NCBI GenBank assembly: GCA_022376515.1
Contig: WTXI01000002.1
Coordinates: 1,240,001 to 1,304,000 of the forward strand
DNA length: 64,000 nucleotides
Direction: 5' to 3'
Source of the DNA: Lactifluus volemus
Taxonomy: Eukaryota > Basidiomycota > Agaricomycetes > Russulales > Russulaceae
In this document: piece by piece, positions 12,611 through 27,861 of the stretch
How the letters are laid out: each line of letters opens with the position of its first letter
Numbering within the stretch: the first letter of the stretch is position 1
The notes under the pieces: generated by a model
Told to the model about the DNA's origin: nothing
The model's database searches: none
The model's input: only the letters and a program-made list of their open reading frames with translations
Made by a program: the position numbers and the translations under genes

Positions 12611-14820
12611 CTATACAGGGTCCTCGGTGCCGGATGCTCTAGCAAACTGATGCCGAGCCGGGGCACGGAGTCCTCTCGCCTTTAATCGCCTCCGCTTGGC
12701 CTCTGAAAAACCTGTGAGCAACGAGCCAGAACTGCGGTGAACCAAGATTGCCATAACTTACCCTGAATATACTCTTTATCTTCCTTTTCATCAAACCGAA
12801 CGCCCTGGGATGGTACATCCTCGTCCATGACGGTCTCATGTTTCTCCTCGTCTTCTTCCTTTGCTTGTTTCGCACGCTTCGTGACCTTGAATTTTGCCAC
12901 AAAAAAGCCGTCCATGTTGTGCACGTGAGGATAGAATCGTCGCGTCAAATTGACGCTGGTATGGAACGACTTGCCCCGATAACTGGTAAAACCCGGACGC
13001 CCGAATTCAAGGCCAGTATCCACCAAACGTACGTTGGGGCGTTTTCGGAGTGCATAGTCGACAACAGCTTCGTTCTCGTCGACAGTAACAGCACAAGTTG
13101 AATAGACCAAGTATCCGCCCGCTTTCGATCCAGGACTGACACTATCAATGGCACATAGAATGAGTTGCTTCTGCAGATGCGACAGCAACGTGAAATCCCT
13201 TTCTGTCTGATTGCCATGACGCCATCATGGAAGAGATAAGATTAGACGCCATTAGAAATTGGCCCCTTCAATAAAACACGTCACTACCCGTGACGCACCT
13301 TGTTAATTTTGACGCTTGCATCCTTACTGATGACGCCCGTCCCGCTGCATGGCGCGTCGAGTAACACACGATCAAACCGCCCATGACCTTGGGAAACTCA
13401 CGGCCGTCGTAAGAACATACCACAACGTTCTTGCACCCTAACCGGTGTACATTGGCCGTCAGGCTCTTGGTGCGAGCTTTGTTGGCATCATTGGCAAAAA
13501 TAATCCCAGTATTTTGCATGAGCGCAGCCATATGTGTCGTCTTTCCCCCAGGCGATGACGCCATGTCGAGAACGCGTTCGTGGGGCTGTGGCGAGAGTGC
13601 AATAACGGGTAGAAATGATGACGCTGCTTGCAACATGTAGTGCCCAGAAAGGTATTCTGGAGTCGCACCTACGAAATGGATCATTAAGCAAAAAAAAAAA
13701 TGAACGCGTAGTTGTGGGTGGCTCACCAATTGGCACACTGCTCTCAAACACCTGAAGGCCGACATTGGTCCACTTGCCTATTGGCTCTAAATTGACTCCA
13801 CGATTGATCAGTGCTTGCGCCAGATCTCGACGTCTGGTGCGAAGTGTGTTCGTCCTGATAGTAACCGGGCGAGGAACCTCATTGGCATCGAAGAATTCAA
13901 TAGCCTACTCGGGTCGTCAGCAAGTATATATCATGTCCAGAAGGCTGAAATGCGTACCTCAGAGATGGGAAAAAGCTGGAATAACTTCACTGCGAGGAAG
14001 TCGTTATACCCATAGTAGCTAGCGATGTCCAACACAAGCTGCTCGACAAATTCAGATCGAGCCCTGTTATATATCAATCATATCATCACCACAACTGCGT
14101 CCGAAACAGACCAGAACACGAACCTGCCTGTGTTGACTTGAGATATTTTCCACCTTTTCAAAATCCTGACGCATTCGCGCATCCGCTTTTGAACGACATG
14201 CACCTCTGGGCCGCCAGCCTTTTTTTCTTCCTCGCGCTCCTCAGCCGTCGGCAACACAAATCCTCCGCCCCAGGCTCATCCACCTCCTCTTCGTCCTCAT
14301 CCATGTCCTCGATGTCCGCAAACTCATCTGCATTGGCCTGGGCCGCCATTTGAAGTTCTTCTTCATCTAGCTGAGCCTCGCGGGCTGCCTGAGCGTCGAG
14401 CGCACGAGACCGCGCCGCGAAATTCGAGGCAGTGACGGGTGCATCCTCGTCCGAGTCCTCATTTTCAACATCTATTTCAGAGTCTGAGGTAGCACCAGAG
14501 TCCGTGGAAAGGTCGCTATCCTGAAACAACGATCTGGAGCGCATACGGCTTGTGAGAGGGGAGGTCATTCTACTTGTGCGGGGGATCAACGCACCTCGTC
14601 TCAATCGGGAGGGTGTCGCCTTGGACGTCCTCCCATCCTCCACTGCTTTCGTCCTCTGAACTTGCTGGTTTGGGGACAGGTTTTGCCGAATCCTTGACCT
14701 TCTTTGCGGGCCGCTTCTGCTCGATACCCGCGCCTGCCTTGCGCTTTCTTGATAAGGTTGCACCGTAAGCTCTGAAAGAGGTTCGGGGTTGCTTTGTTTG
14801 TTCTTGGCGCGTCTTCCCAT
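12611..14820 (-). CDS. NOP2: 25S rRNA (cytosine-C5)-methyltransferase NOP2
   Basis: Essential nucleolar enzyme that methylates a cytosine of 25S rRNA and is needed for large-subunit assembly. The protein begins [18 protein letters not shown], then a long acidic and basic region ([17 protein letters not shown]). The SAM-binding region is [17 protein letters not shown] and [20 protein letters not shown]. The two catalytic cysteines are in DAPCSGTGV (motif IV) and [12 protein letters not shown] (motif VI), with GFFVAKFKV near the end and a basic C-terminus [18 protein letters not shown] in a last exon. One single-base loss near 13376 separates [11 protein letters not shown] from [12 protein letters not shown]; there is no room for an intron. 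NOP2 is essential in yeast, so an artefact is likelier than a pseudogene. It is divergent from ARG4. Confidence 0.93.
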
Positions 14821-15013
14821 ACTTTTTAAATGTCGATGTAAGTTACTCGGAGGATAAAACTTGACATATGACACGTGACCAGCCCGACTGGGACCGGGTC
14901 ACCAGGGACCCCGTACAGTGCATCATGTCTTTCTATTCGGTTCCACGGTCTTAATTATATTTCACGCCTAATGGTAGCAAGGTAGACTTTGTTCCATCCC
15001 TCCCACGATAGTC
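14821..15013. promoter_or_regulatory. Divergent promoter of NOP2 and ARG4
   Basis: Only 193 bases separate the two start codons. It contains a CACGTG E-box (14872-14877) followed by GACC, the type of site bound by CBF1-like bHLH factors. No clear TATA box is present. Confidence 0.5.
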
Positions 15014-16806
<1,793 letters not shown>

Positions 16807-17016
16807 ACCGAAATGTACCGAAGTGGTAGCGATGATGACGCTGTACGGATTTGGCCGGTTGTATTGGCGGGCTGTGCAATTCAACTACCATCCCGCCCGC
16901 CGCAGCATTCACGTTACTTTCTCACCTTTCCCCTATCCTTTTCACTCTCTCCAAGTTTTCATTGTTGTCGAAGCTACGAGCTCCTACTTTCGTCAACAGA
17001 ATCACATTTTCACGCT

Positions 17017-18476
17017 ATGGCCCGAGACAGACTTGCAGCGATGAGAGTCAGTACCGGCGATATTTGGTGTCACATGGATTGTATTGATAGGTTTCTTCCC
17101 CTTCAGGCCCAGCAGACTGCGGGAAACTATTCCAGCAAGTATGTCTCGATCATGTTTTTCTTGTCTGAGCGTCTAGTATAACTATCACGTAGCAGCTCAT
17201 ATCCTACACAACGCTCTGATGGGGGGTACCCCCGCCGACAAAACCCCTACGCCCAGCAAGATGAAGATGCTAGCTACGAAATGGCTGATGTGAATCCAAG
17301 CACAGCACATTTAACTTCCAACATGGCTGGGGATAATATGGCGTCATTCTATGACGAGGTGGGCACATCCCCAAACAGGATACACGCTTTCCTTTAGGTT
17401 CTATTGCGTCGCACAGATTTCGTCCATCCAAGAGAGCATTCGGCTCTTCAATGATAACATAACAAGAATAGCGGAGCTACACGCACGGGCGCTCAACAAC
17501 ACAAACGACGCGGCCGCGGCGCGCAATGCTCAGCAGTTAGAAGAACTGGTCAATGAGACAAGTGCCCTCAGCACGACTCTCAAGCGAAGGGTTCAGGCCC
17601 TGGAACGTCAGGGTGGTTCAGGGCGGGAGGCGCAGATCAGGAGGCAGCAGGTCAGTGTTGTGTTGTCTGACACCCGGGCCACACTATTTTGTGACCTACA
17701 TGCTGATCATGGTCATCAACAGACTGCATTGGTCAAGTCAAAATTCGTCGAGGCTATCCAGAATTACCAGCAAGTAGAGCAACAGTACAGGCAAAAGTAT
17801 AAGCAGAGGATGGAGCGCCAGTTCAAAATAGGTGAGTTTTCATTGACTAGGCTTGTAGTTGTACATCTAAGAGAACCATTACACTCTCAGTCAAGCCTGA
17901 CGCGACGCCGGAGGAGGTTCGTGCTGTCGTCGAGGATGATCAAGGCGGGCAAATCTTCTCTCAAGCTGTGGGTCATATTGCCGTTATTTGTTACGTGCCC
18001 TGAATATTTTATCAGCTTATGAACTCGAATAGGTATGGCGAGTCTCGCGCCGCTTACCGTGAGGTGCAAGAACGCCATGAAGATATCAAGCGCATTGAAA
18101 GGACTATTGCTGAGCTCGCGCAGCTGTTCAATGACGTTTGTCTTTTCACCTATCCCGTGTCATTACTTGGCTGACTAGAAAATCGAACGTCAGATGAGCA
18201 TCCTAGTTGAGCAACAAGATGAAACCATCAACGTTATCGAGGCTCAGGCTGCCGACGTTGAGAAGGATGTTGGAGCTGGGTGAGTAACGTTTACCTGAGT
18301 CGAAAACTTTGGATTCATCGCTCGTCCTCGGTAGTCTTGGCTACACGGAAAAGGCTGTTGACTCTGCACGATCTGCCCGAAAAAAGCGCTGGATCTGCTT
18401 CTTCATATTCCTTATCGTCCTCGCTATTATTGGCGTCGTGGTTGGTATTGAGATTGCGAACCACAAGAAGTCGTAA
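17017..18476 (+). CDS. SSO1: Plasma-membrane t-SNARE, syntaxin (SSO1/2-like)
   Basis: Qa-SNARE that docks secretory vesicles at the plasma membrane. After a short first exon (MARDRLAAMR) come AQQTAGNYSS and an N-terminal regulatory domain with helices such as SIQESIRLFNDNITRIAELH (Habc region) and LVKSKFVEAIQNYQQVEQQY. The SNARE helix is in MSILVEQQDETINVIEAQAA with the zero-layer Gln, followed by the linker ARKKRW and a C-terminal anchor ICFFIFLIVLAIIGVVVGIE and the tail ANHKKS. About eight exons; no frame problem seen. Symbol chosen by similarity to yeast SSO proteins; the copy number in this species is unknown. Confidence 0.92.
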
Positions 18477-19334
18477 TCAAATCAGCCTGTGCTGAACTGC
18501 CTTCCGGATCTCTATGGTGGACCCAACATCTGAGTTCTTGACGAATTTACGTCCGGTTATTTTGCGTTTTTTTTATTAACGCTCCTTCCACATCTGCGTG
18601 CTCTTCTAAGTTTTTTTTTTATGCCTTCTACGGACATGTTGCCTCGTTAGCATAGTATCTATCTACGCTCAGATATTTAGTTCTGGGCTGGATAATCCAC
18701 ATTCCTTTAATGATACCCGTTCTATATTAGGACTGATGAGAAAGGGCGTCTCTGATAGAAAGCCAAGAGCGTGAGAGAACACGCGTTGTCACACGGACCA
18801 AGAAAACTTGATCTTTTGATGGCACGGCGCAGCAAAAGGTGGCGGAAGGGCTCCACAAGACGGCTGTTCTCCAGCGATGATCATAGTGTAAATGGACCCC
18901 GAAGACTAGTGTCGCAGCTCAGGTATCCTGAAACAGGAACCTAGGCTGGCCTGACAGGCGGTAAAATTTTGCGTAAAATGTATACATGTACATGCGTTAG
19001 GAACAACGATGGAGAAAAAAAAAAAACGACCGGTGACCCGGAATTGGATGGGGTGCGGTTGCAGCGTGTCGCATCGCGAACATGAGCGAGACTTGCCCGT
19101 TGCCCGGAAAGGCCACGTGTAACCGACGATCTCAGATCTGACATGCTGACGCGTCCCCTCAACGGCTCATATAAATCAAGCCCACCTCTTTCCTTTTATC
19201 TCTCACAACACAAACTGACTCGTTCCCTCCCCATTAGTAGTGCGTCGTGACCGCCTCCTTCCTCGTTTTCACTCACTCACCCCATTGCTATATAGCCTCC
19301 TCCCAAAGCCCGTATAGTTTTAAATCCACTCGAA
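18477..19334. other. Intergenic gap before the AN1 gene
   Basis: No gene supported. The last 150 bases are CT-rich (TCTCACAACACAAACTGACT and following), as in core promoters of highly expressed fungal genes. The minus-strand frame at 18941-19162 has no features. Confidence 0.5.
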
Positions 19335-19633
19335 ATGCCAGCAAAGAAACGTTGCCAGTTCCAGAGCGAGCAGCAGTGCAATCAAGCTGCGCTGCGCATC
19401 ATTGGTAACTGTCCCCATTGCCGTTCTGACTTTTGTGGGACTGTGCGTATCCAATTGGTTTCGCTACCCGACCTGACTTCTAATTATGCCTGCTCTGCCT
19501 CGTTTTGCAGCACCGATTACCAGAGCACCATGCGTGCAATAACCTCGAGGATTGTCGGCAACAAGCCTTCAATCGAAACAAGATCAAGCTGGAGAGTGAG
19601 AGGACTGTAGCTCCCAAGCTAGCAACCGCGTGA
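19335..19633 (+). CDS. AN1-type zinc-finger protein
   Basis: Small protein of about 76 residues in two exons. Exon 1 starts MPAKKRCQFQSEQQCNQAAL and ends CPHCRSDFCGT; the intron (gtgcgt to tttgcag) leads to HRLPEHHACNNLEDCRQQAF and a basic tail NRNKIKLESERTVAPKLATA. The C-x4-5-C, C-x2-C, C, H-x5-H-x-C spacing is that of an AN1 zinc finger, filling nearly the whole protein. Proteins of this kind link to ubiquitin, Cdc48 and the proteasome under stress (for example Cuz1/Tmc1), but those have extra domains that are absent here, so the role is open. Confidence 0.85.
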
Positions 19634-20305
19634 TTGTGCGCTGCCATTCCTGCCATTCCCCCGATCGTCCCTCGCCCCTTCATACGTGACATATCGTTCT
19701 CGCTATTTTTGTTTGGGCATGCTGCACCAACAACGCCTCTCTACACGCCCCCTGCTCAGACACCCCCTTCTGTTGTCGACATACGCTTTCTCTTTGGCAC
19801 ATATCACTCACGGACATCTAGGATACTATCTATCCCTCTCCCTAATCTGCCCTGCATTTTTTCCCTTTTTTTTTTTTTACCATGGGCATCCTGTCTTGTA
19901 GATTACCATCCGTCGTTTTGTATCGAACTCTCAATCACGTTTACGACGAATTATCACAATTGGAAGGCCTTTACGGTCGACTGGTTGACGTAAGGCATCG
20001 TTCGCTGTAAGGAAGTTCGGACAGATTTAGCATGTTGGCCCCAGTACAAATGAACGAACGGAACAAGGCGGGAAAAACTGGGGGACGATAGGATTGTCGA
20101 GCCGCGAAAGCCGGGCGCTACTAATTTGATACAAAACCGAGTCATCCAGCTAGCTTCCAAATGCTGGCCGCCCTCAGCTGCTCTATCACACCTTGACCAG
20201 TCCCGTCCGGCTTGACGGGATACTCGCGATCACTCCGTTTATCACGTGTGACGGTACTTTCTTTACTCCGGACAGCTTTCAATCATCACCTACATCACCT
20301 CTGAC
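19634..20305. other. Intergenic gap before aspartate aminotransferase
   Basis: No gene supported. It is pyrimidine-rich and has a T run near 19867-19878. The plus-strand frames here are CT-rich composition effects. Confidence 0.5.
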
Positions 20306-21972
<1,667 letters not shown>

Positions 21973-23060
21973 GGTGATAGCTCGCTTGCTGTGGAAGGCT
22001 TGCCAAAAAAGACGTAGATCAAGAGTGGGCAAGGTATGGAATTTACTACACGGCAGCTATTGCGACAGTATGTTCTGCTGTACTTCATTTGATGGTGACA
22101 AAATAAAAATTGTATGTAGCCCGACTCTCGCGTGGGCGCCACTAATTGTAACCGCCGTAGCGGGAGGATATTTTTCAAGGGACCCGCGTGGCTTCGTAGG
22201 CCTCCGTCTCCATGACAACTTTTGCAAAAGGATGAAGCCTACGGCTAGATTTGATCACTTTGGACGTCAGCTCGGGTATGTCTTCTTTCGTGGTTTGTGC
22301 GTTCCCAATCCCAAGTGGGGACAATGCAGACCGGCGGACGCGGGCATGATGCGGTGCTTCCGTCACCAACGCCAGCGCTCTATCCTACGTTCCGCTTGAG
22401 CCGTACACTGCTCACGACAACATATGCACATGTTTCTAATTGAGCCCGATCGACAACTTAAACGTACCTGTGCTCTAAGCTTTACTTTCACTTTTCAAAG
22501 CTTTCACCAACCTTTCGGCAACACTTTAGGTTCTCATCAGTCGATGAACTACTAGTACCGCTCGTCAAGTGATTTTTTAGATCAAACCTGGTGCACTTGT
22601 GCGAGGCGGTGTGGAGCTCAATTGTGTCAGTGGATGCTCGGAGAACAGACCGAAAGGTCCCTGAGTTATCGTGACCTTATCTGGTAAGTGGCAGCCGCCT
22701 CCAGTCTCATTCCGTCGGGGTTTTTCTTATATTGCTTCCATGTTCCATAGGGTGTCTTCAAAAGAAAAAGAAAATATTTCTTTTGTCCCTACTATATTGA
22801 TGGACTTGTGTCGTGTTTCTGGCTCGTAAAGAAGCGTGTCTGCTTTGTGTCATTTCCCATTGTCTGCTAAGACCATCACACACGGTGACGGTGCCAGTGG
22901 CTTTTTTATTCCTTTCTCCAAGACGGCCACATCTTTTGCGATATCAACTGTCCCCCCATAAGGAATCACTCTCCTTCTGCTCTATGTTCGTTTCCTCCAC
23001 TGGTACCAATTCTTGCCCGCGGTCTACCCTGCCGCCAAGCCACCTCGTCTTGCAGTGAGA
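21973..23060. other. Gene-poor gap
   Basis: About 1.1 kb with short overlapping frames on both strands and no family features. The last part, rich in C and T, is probably the promoter of the membrane-protein gene that begins at 23061. Confidence 0.5.
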
Positions 23061-24376
23061 ATGCGGACACATCAACAGCAGAATCCCACCCCCCGCCCTC
23101 TAGTGATCAAAAGTCCTTTCCTCCTCGTCCGATTTGTCCTTTTTTGTCAGTAAGGCCAAACTTTGCTTGGAGTTTTATGACCCCTTATGTTTTATCGTGA
23201 TTGGGTTTCTATTCTAGCTGTACAACTTTATCTGAGTTTCACTGCGCTGGTATTCGCAGTATGGAATGTGGGTGCAAGCAGGGCAGCTGGAGCGCACGGT
23301 GAGTCTCGGGTTTAATTTGCTCCCCGCTGGTGTACCAAAGCTGCGGCGGGTTCTGCAGACGACGGTTCATCCGCCCTTTTGATTTTCAATGGCATCGCAA
23401 TATCCCTTTGTATCACCTCGTACGTGTGTCCATCGCCCAGTAATCACACTACCGCCGATTCAATGTCAAACCTATAGAGCTCTGATGGACATCAAAACCT
23501 CATCGTCTTTTTCCACTTCGACGATGGGGTTTGAGTGCGCTTGGACGGGCATCTTCACTTGTCTGCAGATAGGTAAGCCACCTTCAGTTCTAATCGGATG
23601 TCGCTGATGCCGGAAAGAACAGCCGCTTGCATCTCTACCACGTTGCGTGGTCCTCCGGAGTTCTGCGAGAAGAACGCCCCACTGTCCATCTGTGCCTCGA
23701 TCACCATTCTAGTTCCTATTTCTTGGCTGGCTGCGACCTCGTGTGAGTTTTGAGCCCTCTTCTACTTAAGTGGTCATATCCCTCTTAACCCTCTTCGCCG
23801 ATCGATACAGTGCTAGCTTACTTTGTAGCAATCTCGACGTTGTGCATCACGCACTTGCGTTTGTACCCAGCGCTATGGTTCACCTCTGTCTATGATATCA
23901 TCTGGTTCGCGGATGTGGGGGTGGAAGACAAGCGTAGCTCTGCACCACAACTTCCCCCACTCGACACCTCGAGTGCCACGCGTCTGTCCATCATCTCGCG
24001 TCGCCATTCAACCTCCTCGCTCCCTCGATATGTGGAGAATCAACCTCAAACTAACCCTAAGCCCCAGAAGCCACTACGATCATCCGCACGATTGAGTGTC
24101 TGGTGGGGACGTCTCCTGCCTGGCCGGCCTGGTAGGGACCATCCTTTCCGCTTTCGTCGTGCTAGAGGACCGGAGTACCAGTGGTGGGCAAACGATAATG
24201 TCCGGGTAGCTGGTCATGATACCACACGCCAGGACCCTGAATCACAAGCACAGTCGTCGGCTGAACCACAACGCCTGTCAGTGTCGTTGAACGAGGATGA
24301 ACCTATCCCGTTAGGCGATCGATCTCAATGGGTGCGTGCCGGGAGGACTGTCCATCCCAGTGTCTCATCACGATAA
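23061..24376 (+). CDS. Four-helix membrane protein with Ser/Arg-rich tail (MARVEL-like)
   Basis: Unknown function. Exon 1 starts MRTHQQQNPTPRPLVIKSPF and leads into FLLVRFVLF; after an intron (gtcagt to tctag) comes the first helix SVQLYLSFTALVFAVWNVGA. Helix 2 is SSALLIFNGIAISLCITS, a third lies around FECAWTGIFTCLQIAACIST, and a fourth spans SITILVPISWLAATSLLAYF and beyond. A long cytosolic tail (from about 23900) is rich in Ser, Pro and Arg. A Cys pair (CISTTLRGPPEFC) sits in a loop. The topology resembles MARVEL proteins of fungal plasma membranes, but I see no diagnostic motif. A similar gene lies at 26427, beyond the proton channel gene. Confidence 0.7.
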
Positions 24377-24572
24377 GGCAACGCGTGTGTTGTGCGTTCA
24401 CTCTGAGTTCACTTGGCGGACGGATGGGGGCTGGTATCCGCGCGGCGTATCTTGAGCTCATGATGATCGTGTTCTGTGAAGAATTTCCGTAGCAACATAT
24501 AGTACAGTACAGGGTTAATAAAGCCAAGTGTCAAGAAGATGGTCAAATGATAATTTGATAAATGAGCCCGTA

Positions 24573-25367
24573 TCAGGTCGAGGTCGCAGAAGTTTGAGAC
24601 TCCAGCAACTCAATCCTCTCGCGAAGTTCCCGACTCTCATCCTGGGCCTTTGTGAGCGCGAGGTGAGCAACTCCTAGCTCGGCCTTCACCCGAGCTAGCT
24701 CCTTGTACGTTTCCTCCTCGATCTCTCCAGCGCCGACGGCGACACCTACCGCGAAGGAAGGGCGTATGATGTCATCTGAATCGGAATCAAAAAAACCGGG
24801 CCGCTTACCTCCCACCAACTTCAAAAGCCGCCAGAGACGGAGGGTGATGAGCAGCCCGGCAAGCTCGCGTTCTTTGCCTCTCAGGATGACCTCGAGCACG
24901 AACGTCGTCAGGATGATGATGGCATCGAAGAGGTGGAGTACGGAATGCGGAATGCGACCGAAAGGGTTGTAGAATTCGTGTCCGAAAGCCCAGAGGGTGA
25001 GAGGGATTTCGACCAGGAAGAGAGTCGTGATCACGGTCGAGATGAGAGAGAGTACCTCGAGCCACTCTGGAGCGTCGGGAGCACCTTCGGGCTCGCACTC
25101 GGGAGATAGAACAGTATACGCGAGATCAACTAGGACGCATACGGCGTCTATAACGATCTAATCGGATGATAAACGGGGCCCAATCAAGATAGGCGATATG
25201 AAGAAACGAACAAGTGTGATGACGAGCTTGTGTACGGTAGGGGATTCGAGGGCTTCAGCGAAACGATTGCGCCAGGTTGAGGGTCCACTTGTCTGAGACT
25301 GATCTGTTTGATCTGTTTGATCTGCAGCGTACGACGAAGGAAGAAGCGGTTGCTGCTCGTATGACAT
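24573..25367 (-). CDS. Voltage-gated proton channel (Hv1-like)
   Basis: About 246 residues in two exons (25367-25212, 25157-24573; intron 54 bases, gttcgt to ttag). A voltage-sensor domain stands alone, without a pore. S1 is IVIDAVCVLVDLAYTVL, with the Asp (about residue 56) that matches the proton-selectivity Asp of animal Hv1. S2 contains TLFLVEIPLTLWAFG with a conserved Glu, and S3 LFDAIIILTTFVLEVIL with a conserved Asp. S4 is LLITLRLWRLLKLVGG: the Hv1 signature RxWR is present, but the third charge is Lys. The C-terminus (ELARVKAELGVAHLALTKAQ and following) is a heptad-like coiled coil, as used for dimer formation. Likely role: proton efflux at the plasma membrane or vacuole. Confidence 0.85.
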
Positions 25368-26426
25368 AGTTGTTCCTTAACGAGTGCGATTCATTCAATC
25401 ATGATCTCCTCCTTACACTGCCAGTGCTGACTAACGTGTTCAACCGAAGCTATGAAAGCTCTCAAGATCTCAAGGTTTACTAACTTACGACATAATACTT
25501 CTCTGACAGTGTATCTGTCGGCTTGTCGAAAAGCAATGCCGGCGTCATGTGGCTTTCAGGGTGCCCGCCCAGTATCTTTGCCCATGTAACCGTGACAACT
25601 TGCAGATGTCTCCCGCTTTTGCCCCGCTTCTCATAGTGGAGGTAGTGGCTTATCTGCAACCTGATCCGCCTATCTATTACCAGGGTCTTCATCATATTTA
25701 CGGAGAGAACGCGGTGCTAGTATGATCGGGTGGGTAGCCCGCTGTACGTCAGAATAGGCCTCATCAAGCGATGCTGGCTGTTACTAACATTCCTTCAAGT
25801 TGTTAAGGTCGATTCCATCAAGCCTGTATCAATCGTATTGACGATGTTTTTATGGCATTCTGAATTGGACATTGAAAGGCACCCGAAATTAATATTGCAT
25901 GTCGACCCATCTAGGCCGAACAGCCAGGGGAGACAGGGCAACCACCAACTGCGCAAAGCAATCTTGAACGACTTTTCACCCAGACTGTCTTTTCTCTGCC
26001 GCATGGCTGCGCACCAGCGCCCAAAGATTGTTCCTATCACTCGTTGTTATTGATCCCACCTCACTAGCGGCTGCTGCATGTCACATGACCGCAACAATTG
26101 ATAGGCCAAAGCAGGTGAAAGGCGCTGAATTTCACTTAAACTGAAACAGAGTTGGGTGACGAGCCAACGAGACGGCTCGGTAATCTGATTGGCACGTCCC
26201 TCATTGGTGCCCGTGCCAAGCTTCATAGCCGCAAACGCGGCAAAGGGTCCCCAAAAGGCTTGCCAAAAAGGACTCTCCCTTGGAGATTCCCCCGATTCCC
26301 CCATCATCATTTTTTTTCCCCTTCACTGGCTGGCTCAGTTTTACCCGTCAAACTCGATATCCGAATTTTGGTGTCGGCATTCGAGGCGGGCTGTGTCGCC
26401 CTACTTTCTTCTTCATTTTTCTCGTC
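25368..26426. other. Gene-poor gap
   Basis: About 1 kb between the divergent starts of the proton channel gene and the second membrane-protein gene. Reading frames on both strands lack family features and splice logic. It must hold both promoters. Confidence 0.5.
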
Positions 26427-27861
26427 ATGGACGGCTGGGTCATCTTCCGCCGTGCGAGGATTATTTTATTTTGTGAGTGTTCTCCTTCTGGGGACTTCTT
26501 TATCCTGATTGTATCTTCCCATAGCCTTTCTGGTCCTACTCTGCATCACCTGGACCACCCTCTTCTCCGTTTTCGCAGTGCGTGAATGGCAACATTTCTC
26601 TCATTTTCAGCGTACGCTTGTCTTGAACATGCATGTTTGACCCTCACTGACATATATGGTCAGGGATTATAATTGTTTTCTTGCTGTCGCTATATGGGGC
26701 CACTACGATATTGCTTTATCTAATGTGAGACCATCCAATCCTCGATGTGCCATCTCGGCTTCAACGTCACCCACAGGATTGTTGTACATTTTCAATTCTG
26801 GTGGGAATTTGGACGGGCGATCGCGCTTCTTCTAGTCCACGTTGGTAAGTAACCGACCATGAAAAGAGACTCCATCTCACGTGTCAAATAGCGAGCTCCC
26901 TGTTGTTCACGCATTTCAGCCCCGGCTTTCCTTGTCGCGGTTTCAGTGAGCTACCCTTTTTTTTCATTGGCCAATTACGTGTTGAACCTTGCCCAAGAAA
27001 CGCAAACGACCTGCAGAGAGTTTGTCTTCACAATATTCATCGGATGTTGGGTCTTCTCCGGGATCGGTAAGGGTCTTTGTATGCTTGCCCGATTCGTTGT
27101 GCTAAGGCTCCTTAACCTTCAGTTGGATGTTTTGCCGTCATTCTCGGGATCATGGCCTTCGTCCCTCGGCCAGTAGAGTCCTCGTCAGAGGAAAAAGGAG
27201 GCGAATCATCTCCCAACACCGCGCCGGGCAAGGGCAACGAAGAGCGACCCCTGACCTTCCACTCAATTGATTCACGCACCGGGCTGGTTGCATATGAGAA
27301 CCAGGGTGGGATTGCACAAGATTGGAACCCTCCGGACCACGTGAAGGGCCCAGCAAACGGAATTCGCCAAGTAACCTTTTCGACGGAATCTTCTCCGTTC
27401 CGTGATCCCACGACCCCACCAGGTAGAACCTATTCCCGAGATTCCACGATTATTACTGGCACGGAGATGGGAAACCCCGCTTTTGTTCAGAATATGCCAA
27501 AGCAGTGGCCGTTTCGTCTGAAATGATGCATGGTGTTCCCCTCTCATTCACTCCAACTCCATACGTTCCCCCAGCACCAGGCGCTGTGCGCCTTGTGAAC
27601 TCTGGTACGACACCGGGCCCGCAAGGTCCTTCCTCAGCCTACAAGGCATCATCCACGACCTGGGAATCCGACGTGACTCTGAAGCGTAGTGTCACTGTCA
27701 CCGAGCCCTCCAGAACGGTACAACCTCATCGCGTGGTTTCGGGACCTCCATACATTCCTCCCGCCGTACAGAGCTTCTGGAAACAAAGTGCTGGTGACGG
27801 CCCGGTCTTGGGTCAACCGCAATGGCAGCGGCTCGTGTTGACTGCGGCTGCAAAGTCTTAG
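26427..27861 (+). CDS. Four-helix membrane protein with Pro/Ser/Thr-rich tail (MARVEL-like)
   Basis: Unknown function. Starts MDGWVIFRRARIILF, then helices SFLVLLCITWTTLFSVFAV, RIIIVFLLSLYGATTILLYL, GRAIALLLVHVAPAFLVAVS and VFTIFIGCWVFSGIVGCFAV. A charged loop precedes helix 4 (ETQTTCREF). The tail is long and disordered (PRPVESSSEEKGGESSPNT and on). An intron from 27423 to 27505 (gtagaa to aagcag, 83 bases) joins TTPP to VAVSSEMMHGVPLSFTPTPY and the final ORF ending QRLVLTAAAKS. If that intron is kept, the frame instead stops at 27526. Architecture matches the gene at 23061, and the two flank the proton channel gene. Confidence 0.7.

Noticed and set aside
24786..24847. Possible 62-base intron after S4 of the proton channel
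   Set aside because: Its removal would break the frame into the coiled coil, while reading through keeps it open; I treat it as exon.
27495..27530. Apparent frameshift in the membrane protein gene at 26427
   Set aside because: Intron 27423-27505 has a donor, an acceptor and the right phase, which explains the frame change.
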